A program made the translations under genes and the position numbers. The notes beneath the pieces are model-generated. The model searched no databases, was not told where the DNA came from, and saw only the letters and a program-made list of their open reading frames with translations. From Bordetella parapertussis (lineage in GTDB: Bacteria; Pseudomonadota; Gammaproteobacteria; Burkholderiales; Burkholderiaceae_B), in assembly GCA_943331855.1 (NCBI GenBank), contig CALQNE010000238.1, forward strand, positions 1 through 5,549: 5,549 bases of DNA. The letters run 5' to 3'. Positions 1 through 5,549 of this stretch are shown here, piece by piece (position 1 is the first letter of the stretch; every line of letters begins with the position of its first letter).

Positions 1-41
1 TGGGTAATGACTTTTGTATCTTTGTTGATCAGAATCGACAT
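1..41 (-). CDS. sucD: Succinyl-CoA synthetase alpha subunit, N-terminal fragment
   Basis: Only the first 13 codons and two bases are inside the window; the gene runs off the left edge. They read MSILINKDTKVIT, the highly conserved start of SucD, the alpha subunit of ADP-forming succinyl-CoA synthetase. The alpha subunit carries the CoA-binding fold and the phosphorylated histidine, neither of which is visible here. The start is set by an AAGGA ribosome site (49-53) seven bases before the ATG. The ATG lies 19 bp after the sucC stop codon, so the two subunits are expected to be made in equal amounts from one mRNA. The identification rests on the short N-terminus plus its position directly after sucC, and both agree. 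Confidence 0.93.
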   Translation of the reverse strand, partial: MSILINKDTKVIT

Positions 42-60
42 ATCAGTATCCTTGGCAGAA

Positions 61-1221
61 TTATTTAGCCGCAGCAACAACGCGGGTTGCGGCATCAGCC
101 ATTGTGTCGGCGCTGATAATAGGCAGACCCGAATCGGCTAGCATTTTCTTGCCCAACTCTTCGTTGGTTCCTTTCATGCGCACCACCAAAGGCACGCTCA
201 GATTGACCGCCTTGCACGCAGTGATCACGCCTTGTGCAATCACATCGCAGCGCATGATTCCACCAAAGATATTGACCAGAATCGCCTTGGTACCTTTATT
301 GCTGAGCATGATCTTAAACGCTTCGGTCACGCGCTCTGCCGTGGCGCTGCCGCCTACATCCAGAAAGTTCGCTGGCTCTCCACCGAACAACTTAATTGCA
401 TCCATGGTCGCCATCGCCAGACCCGCACCATTCACCAAGCAGCCGATATTGCCATCTAGCTGAATGTATGCAAGTTCGTGTTTACTGGCTTCGATTTCAG
501 CTGGATCTTCTTCATCTAGATCGCGGTAAGCAACAATTTCGGGATGACGATACAACGCGTTGGTATCAAAATTGAACTTTGCATCGAGCGAAATAATGTC
601 GCCGTTACCCGTCAGGATCAATGGATTAATTTCAGCCAACGAGGCATCAGTATCCCAATAGACTTTATAAAGTTTTTGAAACTCAGCAGCCGCCGCGGCA
701 ACAGAGGCCTCGGGAACACCAATGCCGCGCGCAAGCGTCTGTGCATCGGCCTGGGTCAAACCCGTACCGGGATCAACAAACACTTTTAGAATTTTTTCGG
801 GATGGTGTTCGGCAACTTCTTCGATATCCATTCCGCCTTCGCTAGAGGCCATCACGCAAACGCGCTGGGTGCCTCGATCGGTCACAATACCGACGTAATA
901 CTCTTTTTTAATATCGGCACCCTCTTCGATCAACAAACGGCGAACTTTTTGCCCGTTCGGACCTGTTTGATGCGTGATCAGCTGCATCCCCAGAATTTCA
1001 GCTGAGATTTTTCTCACTTCTTCGATCGAGCGGGCAAGTTTGACCCCACCGCCCTTACCACGTCCACCCGCATGAATTTGAGCCTTCACGACCCAGACGG
1101 GCCCGCCCAATTTTTGCGCAGCGGCGACCGCTTCATCAACGTTAAAAACCGCAATGCCACGTGGCACAACCACCCCAAACTGTCGCAACAGTTCTTTGCC
1201 TTGATACTCGTGGATTTTCAT
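61..1221 (-). CDS. sucC: Succinyl-CoA synthetase (ADP-forming) beta subunit
   Basis: This is the beta subunit of succinyl-CoA synthetase, which interconverts succinyl-CoA and succinate with substrate-level ATP (or GTP) formation in the TCA cycle, in the cytoplasm with SucD. The 386 residues match the usual length (E. coli 388). An ATP-grasp domain occupies about residues 1-240. It includes the opening [13 protein letters not shown]46 in [19 protein letters not shown]99, and the likely Mg ligands N199 (AEINP) and D213 (SLDAKFN). The CoA-ligase domain (about 245-386) has the [12 protein letters not shown] stretch with N264 and the [10 protein letters not shown] motif near 317-326, which contacts the active-site histidine of the alpha subunit. 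The ATG is preceded by AGGA (1227-1230) with five bases spacing. No key residue is missing. sucD follows after 19 bp. I did not find a convincing promoter in the 88-bp gap upstream, so its transcription start is unknown. Confidence 0.98.
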   Translation of the reverse strand: MKIHEYQGKELLRQFGVVVPRGIAVFNVDEAVAAAQKLGGPVWVVKAQIHAGGRGKGGGVKLARSIEEVRKISAEILGMQLITHQTGPNGQKVRRLLIEEGADIKKEYYVGIVTDRGTQRVCVMASSEGGMDIEEVAEHHPEKILKVFVDPGTGLTQADAQTLARGIGVPEASVAAAAAEFQKLYKVYWDTDASLAEINPLILTGNGDIISLDAKFNFDTNALYRHPEIVAYRDLDEEDPAEIEASKHELAYIQLDGNIGCLVNGAGLAMATMDAIKLFGGEPANFLDVGGSATAERVTEAFKIMLSNKGTKAILVNIFGGIMRCDVIAQGVITACKAVNLSVPLVVRMKGTNEELGKKMLADSGLPIISADTMADAATRVVAAAK

Positions 1222-1309
1222 AGGAATCCTGTACGTTAAAAAGATAAGAGACTCAAAAAAAAACTTAAAAACTCAGTCGTGCCACACGCAGTTGTATGGG
1301 TTACAGAGA

Positions 1310-1885
1310 CTACTTGCTAGGGGTTTCTGACGGACTTGTTTCGGGCGCGATGTACCACTGCGGATAAAGCGCCTTCGTGATTTCACCATCAAGGCGCCAT
1401 GCGGTGCACCCACCTAGCTGATACGGACGTTTCGTTGGATCAGCCGCATTGCGTCGCTGCCCAGACATCGTTTGTACAGCAGCCGTTGGTAAGACCGCCG
1501 CTAACTCGGTCATGTGCGTGCACCCATCGGTGCGACTAAAGCGCTCTTTGACCTGTTGTCGAAAACTTTTAAGCAAATTCATGCCTACCAAATCGCCATA
1601 CGCGCCGGCGATTGAGGTGCAAGGTTCGCCGAAAGGAGACGCATCGTAGGCGGCACTCGCCTCTTGAATCGTAAAGCTGCTATCGATCGTAATGCGCAGA
1701 TGCATATGATGAAACGCTTGCCCCGCTTTTTGTTCGCTGCCATCACGCTTGGTGTAATCAAAGGCCTTTGAGTCAATGAGCTCAGCTTCAAGATCCCACA
1801 GACCGTCTTCTCGCTCAAACGAATGCACTTTGATAGAGCGGTTATGAAGCGGCTTGCGAGGATAGGCGGGCGTCGGCAAAGGCAT
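1310..1885 (-). CDS. DUF2889 domain protein of unknown function
   Basis: This protein of 191 residues resembles the DUF2889 family (recognised from memory of the family pattern, not a search), which has no established function. Visible family-like blocks are REDGLWDLEAELIDSKAFD (25-43), FHHMHLRITID (58-68), DASPFGEPC (81-89), GCTHMTEL (121-128) and GGCTAWRLDGEITKALYPQWY (158-178). Cysteines 89, 122 and 160 and several His residues are candidates for a metal or active site, but this is inference. There is no signal peptide or membrane segment, so it is probably cytoplasmic. I chose the ATG at 1883-1885 because the protein then begins MPLPTPAYPRKPLHNRSIKVHSFEREDGLWD, which fits the family. An in-frame GTG at 1985-1987 would add 34 residues, but those look non-coding and contain a TATACT -10-like element. 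Neither start has a good ribosome site. The C-terminal tail is Ser/Thr/Pro-rich and probably disordered. Confidence 0.85.
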   Translation of the reverse strand: MPLPTPAYPRKPLHNRSIKVHSFEREDGLWDLEAELIDSKAFDYTKRDGSEQKAGQAFHHMHLRITIDSSFTIQEASAAYDASPFGEPCTSIAGAYGDLVGMNLLKSFRQQVKERFSRTDGCTHMTELAAVLPTAAVQTMSGQRRNAADPTKRPYQLGGCTAWRLDGEITKALYPQWYIAPETSPSETPSK

Positions 1886-1927
1886 GCGATTTAGCTTGTG
1901 AAATGACACAGTGCAACAAAGCATCAA

Positions 1928-1956
1928 AGTATAGCGCAGCCACGCGAGATTACCTA
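1928..1956 (-). promoter_or_regulatory. Possible promoter for the DUF2889 gene
   Basis: In the 91-bp gap between recX and the chosen DUF2889 start there is a TATACT hexamer (1928-1933, minus strand), five of six matches to the -10 consensus. The hexamer 17 bp upstream is TAGGTA (1951-1956), only three of six matches to TTGACA. Transcription would start near 1921 and give a leader of about 36 bases to the ATG at 1885. The weak -35 keeps this tentative. Confidence 0.25.
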
Positions 1957-1976
1957 AGCGCAAACATGAGGTGAAA

Positions 1977-2453
1977 TTACGCCTCACTCTCAGGGGGGTC
2001 TTTCAGCAACCGATGAATCACCTCATGCGAAAAGCCTCGCGCTGCCAAAAAGCGCCCTTGGCGACCATATTCAGCGGTATCTTTTGGGGAGCCCGTGCGC
2101 CAAAATTTCTTTTGCCAAACAATCTTTGCACGTTCTAACTCAGAATCTTTGAGGTCAAGGCGCACCTGAGCGACTTGCGCCGAGCTAATCCCCTGCTGAG
2201 TGAGCTCTTGTGCAATCTTGGCTAGGCCTTGTTGACCCGCCTTTCGATGCACAAAGCCTTGTACGAAACGCTCATCAGACTGCCAACCCTCGTTAGCCAA
2301 GGCGTCAAGCAATGTATCAAGCTCTTCAGGACTTTGCGAATGAGGCGACAGTTTGCGGGTTAATTCAACACGACTGTGTTCGCGTCGAGACAACAAACCA
2401 ACGGCCCGGGCCCTGAGGGACAGGCCGGACCGCGGTTTAACTTCTTCGTCCAT
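1977..2453 (-). CDS. recX: Regulatory protein RecX
   Basis: RecX binds RecA filaments and modulates them, usually limiting filament growth and RecA ATPase and coprotease activity. The 158 residues are close to E. coli RecX (166). The sequence is rich in helix and shows the tandem three-helix repeats of the family: LSLRARAVGLLSRREHSRVELTRKL (11-35), then WQSDERFVQGFVHRKAGQQGLAKIAQELTQQGIS (57-90) with the diagnostic D-x-RF and G-x-x-x-I-x-x-EL-x-x-x-GI pattern, then a third unit (about 100-152) including RFLAARGFSHEVIHRLL. It begins 27 bp after the recA stop, on the same strand, with no convincing terminator between them, so it is expected to share the LexA-controlled recA transcript. No clear Shine-Dalgarno sequence precedes the ATG (the bases are TCTCGGTA), which may keep RecX low relative to RecA. 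Confidence 0.95.
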   Translation of the reverse strand: MDEEVKPRSGLSLRARAVGLLSRREHSRVELTRKLSPHSQSPEELDTLLDALANEGWQSDERFVQGFVHRKAGQQGLAKIAQELTQQGISSAQVAQVRLDLKDSELERAKIVWQKKFWRTGSPKDTAEYGRQGRFLAARGFSHEVIHRLLKDPPESEA

Positions 2454-2480
2454 TACCGAGACAAATCACTAATGCGTGAA

Positions 2481-3614
2481 TCAGAGCTCATCTTCTAAGT
2501 CAGGCTCGGCAACAACCGCTTTTGAAGCCTTACTCGGAGCTGCTTTTGCACCGCCAACAGCAGCACTGGCAGCCACCTCTTCGACCGAGGGCGTGCGCGC
2601 CACAACCCCAAGCTTTTCACGAACTCGATTTTCGATTTCAATGGCCATCGCAGGATGCTCGCGCAGATATTCGCGCACATTGTCCTTACCTTGGCCAATG
2701 CGATCACCGTTATAACTAAACCAAGCGCCCGCTTTATCGACGATACCCGCAACCACACCCAGGTCAATGATTTCGCCTTCACGTGAAATCCCGGCCCCGT
2801 ACATGATGTCAAATTCGGCTTGTTTAAACGGTGGGGCAATCTTATTTTTAACAACTTTTACGCGCGTTTCGTTGCCGACGACCTCGTCACCCTTTTTGAT
2901 ACCACCAATCCGACGGATATCCAGACGCACAGAAGCATAAAATTTAAGTGCATTACCGCCAGTCGTGGTTTCAGGATTGCCGAACATGACGCCGATTTTC
3001 ATGCGAATCTGGTTAATGAAAATCACCATGCAGTTGGTGCGCTTGATGCTTGCAGTCAGCTTACGCAAGGCTTGACTCATTAAGCGCGCTTGCAAACCGG
3101 GCAGGGAGTCTCCCATTTCGCCTTCGATTTCAGCCTTTGGGGTGAGAGCGGCCACGGAGTCGATGACGATCAAATCAACTGAACCAGAGCGCACCAAAGC
3201 GTCTGTAATTTCAAGAGCTTGCTCGCCCGTATCGGGCTGAGAAATCAACAAATCCGTTAAGTTCACGCCCAATTTAGAGGCATATTGCACATCAAGCGCG
3301 TGCTCGGCATCAATAAAAGCGCAAGTGCCGCCGACTTTTTGCATTTCGGCGATGACTTGCAAGGTAAGCGTTGTTTTACCCGACGATTCAGGGCCGTAAA
3401 TTTCAATCACGCGACCCCGGGGCAAGCCACCGACGCCTAAGGCGATATCTAAACCGAGCGAGCCAGTTGAGACAACTTGAATGTCATGTTCGACCTCATT
3501 ATCACCGTAACGCATCACGGATCCTTTACCGAACTGCTTTTCGATTTGCGCAAGCGCTGCAAGCAGTGCCTTTGCTTTTTCGGGGGAGCCGGCTTTGAGG
3601 GCTTTTTCGTCCAT
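2481..3614 (-). CDS. recA: Recombinase RecA
   Basis: RecA forms ATP-dependent filaments on single-stranded DNA, drives homologous strand exchange, and triggers LexA self-cleavage in the SOS response. The 377 residues exceed the E. coli length (353), mostly through the C-terminal tail and a slightly longer N-terminus. The N-terminal helix covers about 10-40. The ATPase core has Walker A GPESSGKT (74-81, K80), the catalytic glutamate E104 in IDAEHALD, and Walker B DLIVID (147-152). Loop L1 lies near 164-181 ([18 protein letters not shown]), the NQIR switch has Q202, and loop L2 includes [17 protein letters not shown] (210-226). The tail (about 341-377) is Ala/Lys/Ser-rich and ends in the acidic run EPDLEDEL, matching the autoinhibitory acidic tail of other RecAs. 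The start is fixed by AAAGGA (3620-3625) five bases before the ATG. All key residues are present. Confidence 0.99.
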   Translation of the reverse strand: MDEKALKAGSPEKAKALLAALAQIEKQFGKGSVMRYGDNEVEHDIQVVSTGSLGLDIALGVGGLPRGRVIEIYGPESSGKTTLTLQVIAEMQKVGGTCAFIDAEHALDVQYASKLGVNLTDLLISQPDTGEQALEITDALVRSGSVDLIVIDSVAALTPKAEIEGEMGDSLPGLQARLMSQALRKLTASIKRTNCMVIFINQIRMKIGVMFGNPETTTGGNALKFYASVRLDIRRIGGIKKGDEVVGNETRVKVVKNKIAPPFKQAEFDIMYGAGISREGEIIDLGVVAGIVDKAGAWFSYNGDRIGQGKDNVREYLREHPAMAIEIENRVREKLGVVARTPSVEEVAASAAVGGAKAAPSKASKAVVAEPDLEDEL

Positions 3615-3645
3615 GACTATCCTTTAAGTAGAAATCGATAAATTA

Positions 3646-3675
3646 ATTATACTGTACATAAAAACAGTATGGCAA
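3646..3675 (-). promoter_or_regulatory. recA promoter (sigma-70 type)
   Basis: Reading toward recA on the minus strand there is a -35 hexamer TTGCCA (3670-3675, five of six), an 18-bp spacer, and a perfect -10 TATAAT (3646-3651). Transcription should start near 3639, leaving a leader of about 25 bases that carries the AAAGGA ribosome site of recA. The spacer is filled by the LexA box, so LexA binding would directly exclude RNA polymerase. Confidence 0.88.
3650..3669. promoter_or_regulatory. LexA-binding SOS box of recA
   Basis: The site is TA-CTGT-N8-ACAG-TA, with CTGT at 3652-3655 and ACAG at 3664-3667 and an A/T-rich centre (acataaaa). This matches the LexA consensus known in gamma- and betaproteobacteria in all core positions, and the flanking TA steps also match. 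It lies between the -35 and -10 of the recA promoter. DNA damage should therefore derepress recA and probably recX with it. Confidence 0.92.
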
Positions 3676-3720
3676 GCTTTTTATACAACACTATCGGCAA
3701 TAAGGGTTTACCCGCTACCA

Positions 3721-3738
3721 TGCCTAACTTCGTAGGCA
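3721..3738. repeat. 18-bp perfect inverted repeat upstream of the response regulator
   Basis: TGCCTA (3721-3726) and TAGGCA (3733-3738) form perfect 6-bp arms around a 6-base centre (acttcg). No T-run follows on either strand, so it does not look like a terminator. It sits 57 bp before the regulator ATG and overlaps the weak -35 candidate there. It could be a protein-binding operator, possibly for the regulator itself, but a chance repeat of this size cannot be excluded. Confidence 0.5.
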
Positions 3739-3756
3739 GATCCCAGATGCTATGAC
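3729..3756 (+). promoter_or_regulatory. Possible promoter of the two-component operon
   Basis: An extended -10 motif TGC-TATGAC (TG at 3748-3749, hexamer 3751-3756) is four of six matches to TATAAT plus the TGn element. At 16 bp spacing the upstream hexamer is TTCGTA (3729-3734), only three of six. An extended -10 can work with a poor -35, often with an activator. The predicted leader to the ATG at 3796 is about 33 bases. Confidence 0.25.
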
Positions 3757-3795
3757 AGAATAGGCTCTCTTAGTTGTCATTTGGCTCTTTTCAAC

Positions 3796-4485
3796 ATGCG
3801 TATTCTGATTGCAGAAGACGACAGTATTTTGACCGATGGCCTAACGCGCTCGTTACGTCAAAGCGGCTATGCCGTCGACGCAGTCAGCGATGGAGTCGCC
3901 GCAGACGCGGCACTAATTGCTCAAGAGTTCGATCTGCTGATTCTTGATCTGGGCTTACCCCGCATGTCAGGCCTAGAGGTCTTAAGCAAACTGCGCGCGC
4001 GTCAGTCGCGCCTGCCCGTACTCATTCTCACCGCAGCCGACAGCGTCGAGCAGCGCGTCAAGGGGCTTGACCAGGGTGCCGATGATTACATGGCTAAGCC
4101 CTTCTCGCTCTCAGAACTTGAAGCGCGTGTGCGTGCGCTGGCCCGACGCGGAGCCGGCGGTGGCTCGACCATCTTGCGCCATGGCAAGCTTGAGTTTGAT
4201 CAAACAGGTCGCGTCGCCCTGGTCAATCAGCAGACTCTGGATCTGTCGGCCCGCGAGGTCAGTTTGCTAGAAATATTACTCACCCGTAGCGGTCGAATGG
4301 TGAGCAAGACCCAAATCGTTGATCACTTATGCGAATGGGGCGAAGAAGTGAGTTCTAACGCGATTGAAGTGTATGTGCACCGCCTGCGTAAAAAACTTGA
4401 CGACAGTGGTGTCAAAATTACGACCGTTCGAGGCTTGGGCTATTGCCTTGAGCGCGAACAACCGGCATCGACTGCGACGCTTTAA
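3796..4485 (+). CDS. OmpR/QseB-type response regulator
   Basis: This is a cytoplasmic DNA-binding response regulator of 229 residues, typical for the OmpR/PhoB family. The receiver domain (1-118) has the acidic pocket E7-D8-D9, the phosphoacceptor D51 in LLILDLGLPRMSG, T79 in LILTA, Y98 and K101 in ADDYMAKPF. The C-terminal winged-helix domain (about 126-220) has LDLSAREVSLLEILL, the recognition-helix region SSNAIEVYVHRLRKKL (187-201), and the wing ending TTVRGLGYCLE. All signalling residues are present. I chose the ATG at 3796 because MRILIAEDD is the normal family start; a TTG at 3781 in the same frame would add MALFN. No clear ribosome site precedes the ATG. The overall pattern resembles TctD/QseB/PmrA, but the regulon cannot be deduced. 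The partner kinase follows immediately. Confidence 0.97.
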   Translation: MRILIAEDDSILTDGLTRSLRQSGYAVDAVSDGVAADAALIAQEFDLLILDLGLPRMSGLEVLSKLRARQSRLPVLILTAADSVEQRVKGLDQGADDYMAKPFSLSELEARVRALARRGAGGGSTILRHGKLEFDQTGRVALVNQQTLDLSAREVSLLEILLTRSGRMVSKTQIVDHLCEWGEEVSSNAIEVYVHRLRKKLDDSGVKITTVRGLGYCLEREQPASTATL

Positions 4486-5549
4486 GTGACCAAGGGCCTG
4501 ACTTCGACCTCAACCCCGTCTGGGGCTCAACCTCAACAAGCCGTTCTTAAAATCGCGACGGTCGACCACACACTTGATGAAGGCGATGCGAACTTAAACG
4601 AGCGCGCCGCTAGGCGTTCTCTGCTAGGCGAAGTTTTAGACTGGCTGCTGGCTCCGTTATTTTTGCTGTGGCCCATGAGTATCGCGATCACGTATGTAGC
4701 GGCACAAGATTTGGCTAATGTGCCCTACGATTTGAGCCTGAGCAACGCGCTTGAGGTGTTAAGTCAGCAAATTGAAGTCGAACACGGACGCGTCAATTTC
4801 AAACTTTCAGCGCCCGCCCGACTTGCCCTGCGTACCCGCGAAAACGATGGCGTATTTTGGAAGGTGATTGGTCCCAGAGGTGAACTGTTGGGTGGCGATG
4901 CTGAGCTCCCCTCTCCTGATAAAGTCGCGAGCCAGGACTTTGATACGGTGTATTACAAAAACCAAATGACACGCGGTTTTGAAATTCGGTTTGCGTATAT
5001 CTGGCGCACTGCTGGATTGCGTGAAGCGGGACCCGTGCTGGTGGTCGCAGCCGAGTCCGTCGAGCGTCGAGTCGCCTTAGCCAACGACATCATTAAAGGC
5101 GTCATCATCCCGCAGTTTTTGGTTTTGCCGATTGCTGCACTTTTAATTTGGTTTGGTCTTTCGCGCGGCGTGGCTCCGATCAATGCTTTACAAAAACGCT
5201 TGCGCGCCCGAAAGCCTGATGATCTATCGGCTATTGATGCGCGTAATGTGCCCATTGAGATCGAACCACTTGTCAATGCCATGAACGAGTTACTCGCCCG
5301 CCTGGCAAACAATATTCTGGCCCAACAACGCTTTGTTGCCGATGCCGCGCATCAACTCAAAACGCCTCTCGCCGGTTTGCGCACACAGGCAGAACTGGGG
5401 ATGCGAAGCACCCTGTCTGACGAAACCTTGACAAGCCTCAAGCAAATTGTATCGGGAACAGTGCGCGCCACACGCTTAGTCGATCAATTACTTTCAATGG
5501 CGAGCGCTGAAAACCCCGCGGGTATTCAAGTGATGTCCGTTGACATCAA
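4486..5549 (+). CDS. TctE/QseC-type sensor histidine kinase, C-terminus cut by window
   Basis: An open frame of at least 354 codons runs from a GTG directly after the regulator TAA to the window end with no stop. It encodes an inner-membrane sensor kinase expected to phosphorylate the adjacent regulator. A cytoplasmic N-tail of about 50 residues, Ser/Thr/Gln-rich at first, precedes TM1 (about 53-73). A periplasmic sensor region of the 2CSK_N type follows (about 74-200, including DGVFWKVIGPRGELLGGD). TM2 is at about 204-224, then a HAMP-like linker (about 225-277) and the dimerisation domain with H289 in RFVADAAHQLKTPLAGLRTQAELG. The ATPase domain lies beyond the window. The upstream codon is the regulator stop, so GTG 4486 is the first possible start; it has no visible ribosome site, which suggests translational coupling. 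The family fits TctE (tricarboxylate sensing) or QseC, but the ligand is unknown. Confidence 0.93.
   Translation, partial: MTKGLTSTSTPSGAQPQQAVLKIATVDHTLDEGDANLNERAARRSLLGEVLDWLLAPLFLLWPMSIAITYVAAQDLANVPYDLSLSNALEVLSQQIEVEHGRVNFKLSAPARLALRTRENDGVFWKVIGPRGELLGGDAELPSPDKVASQDFDTVYYKNQMTRGFEIRFAYIWRTAGLREAGPVLVVAAESVERRVALANDIIKGVIIPQFLVLPIAALLIWFGLSRGVAPINALQKRLRARKPDDLSAIDARNVPIEIEPLVNAMNELLARLANNILAQQRFVADAAHQLKTPLAGLRTQAELGMRSTLSDETLTSLKQIVSGTVRATRLVDQLLSMASAENPAGIQVMSVDI

Noticed and set aside
1255..1288. Rho-independent terminator after the DUF2889 gene (minus strand)
   Set aside because: The stem is only four base pairs (CGTG/CACG) and is separated from the first T-run by six bases; too weak to annotate as a terminator.
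2466..2479. Attenuating terminator between recA and recX
   Set aside because: TCAC/GTGA makes only a 4-bp A/T-containing stem with a short TTT after it. E. coli has a leaky terminator at this place, but this one is not convincing.
2820..3083. Plus-strand open frame opposite recA
   Set aside because: It is antisense to a conserved recA region and has no ribosome site or recognisable domain. The same applies to the other short frames opposite sucC and recA.
3648..3653. Plus-strand TATACT in the LexA box region as a promoter for the response regulator
   Set aside because: It is the mirror of the symmetric recA -10 and LexA box; no -35 match lies upstream and the regulator start is over 140 bp away.
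3781..3795. TTG start giving the response regulator five extra residues
   Set aside because: MRILIAEDD from the ATG at 3796 is the normal family start; the TTG has no ribosome site and the added residues fit no family pattern.
4953..5312. Minus-strand open frame opposite the sensor kinase
   Set aside because: It lies opposite the second membrane helix and HAMP region of the kinase, has Arg/Ser-rich composition typical of antisense translation, and shows no domain.
1..5549. Mobile element, CRISPR array, tRNA or rRNA gene, prophage or defence system
   Set aside because: No terminal repeats, transposase, integrase, regular spaced repeats or RNA-gene signature was seen; nearly all sequence is explained by seven conserved genes and short gaps.

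Overview
The window looks like ordinary chromosomal DNA from a betaproteobacterium, most likely of the order Burkholderiales. The basis is the RecA and SucC protein sequences, the order recA-recX-DUF2889-sucC-sucD on one strand with a divergent two-component system beside recA, and a LexA box of the CTGT-N8-ACAG type. Base composition looks moderate, near 50% GC by eye, which is lower than in many Burkholderia. Genus cannot be set from the sequence alone.

Layout. On the minus strand, reading from about 3.6 kb back to base 1, lie recA, recX, a DUF2889-family gene of unknown function, sucC, and the first 13 codons of sucD. On the plus strand, from about 3.8 kb to the right edge, lie an OmpR/QseB-type response regulator and its TctE/QseC-type sensor histidine kinase. 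The kinase is cut by the window end. The 181-bp gap between recA and the regulator holds the clearest regulatory site: a recA promoter (TTGCCA, 18-bp spacer, TATAAT) whose spacer is filled by a perfect LexA half-site pair. Next to the regulator is an 18-bp inverted repeat. No other gap exceeds about 95 bp.

How the genes work together. RecA and RecX form the SOS recombinase and its modulator, with RecX probably co-transcribed from the LexA-controlled promoter. SucC and SucD are the two subunits of succinyl-CoA synthetase in the TCA cycle and are almost certainly co-translated, with a 19-bp gap. The DUF2889 gene sits between the DNA-repair pair and the TCA pair and has no assigned function. The regulator and kinase are adjacent in the same reading frame, with the kinase GTG directly after the regulator TAA.

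I found no mobile element, CRISPR array, RNA gene, prophage or defence system. The window is largely housekeeping. The points worth a second look are small: the DUF2889 gene with its uncertain start, the stop-start junction of the two-component pair, and the operator-like repeat in front of the regulator.
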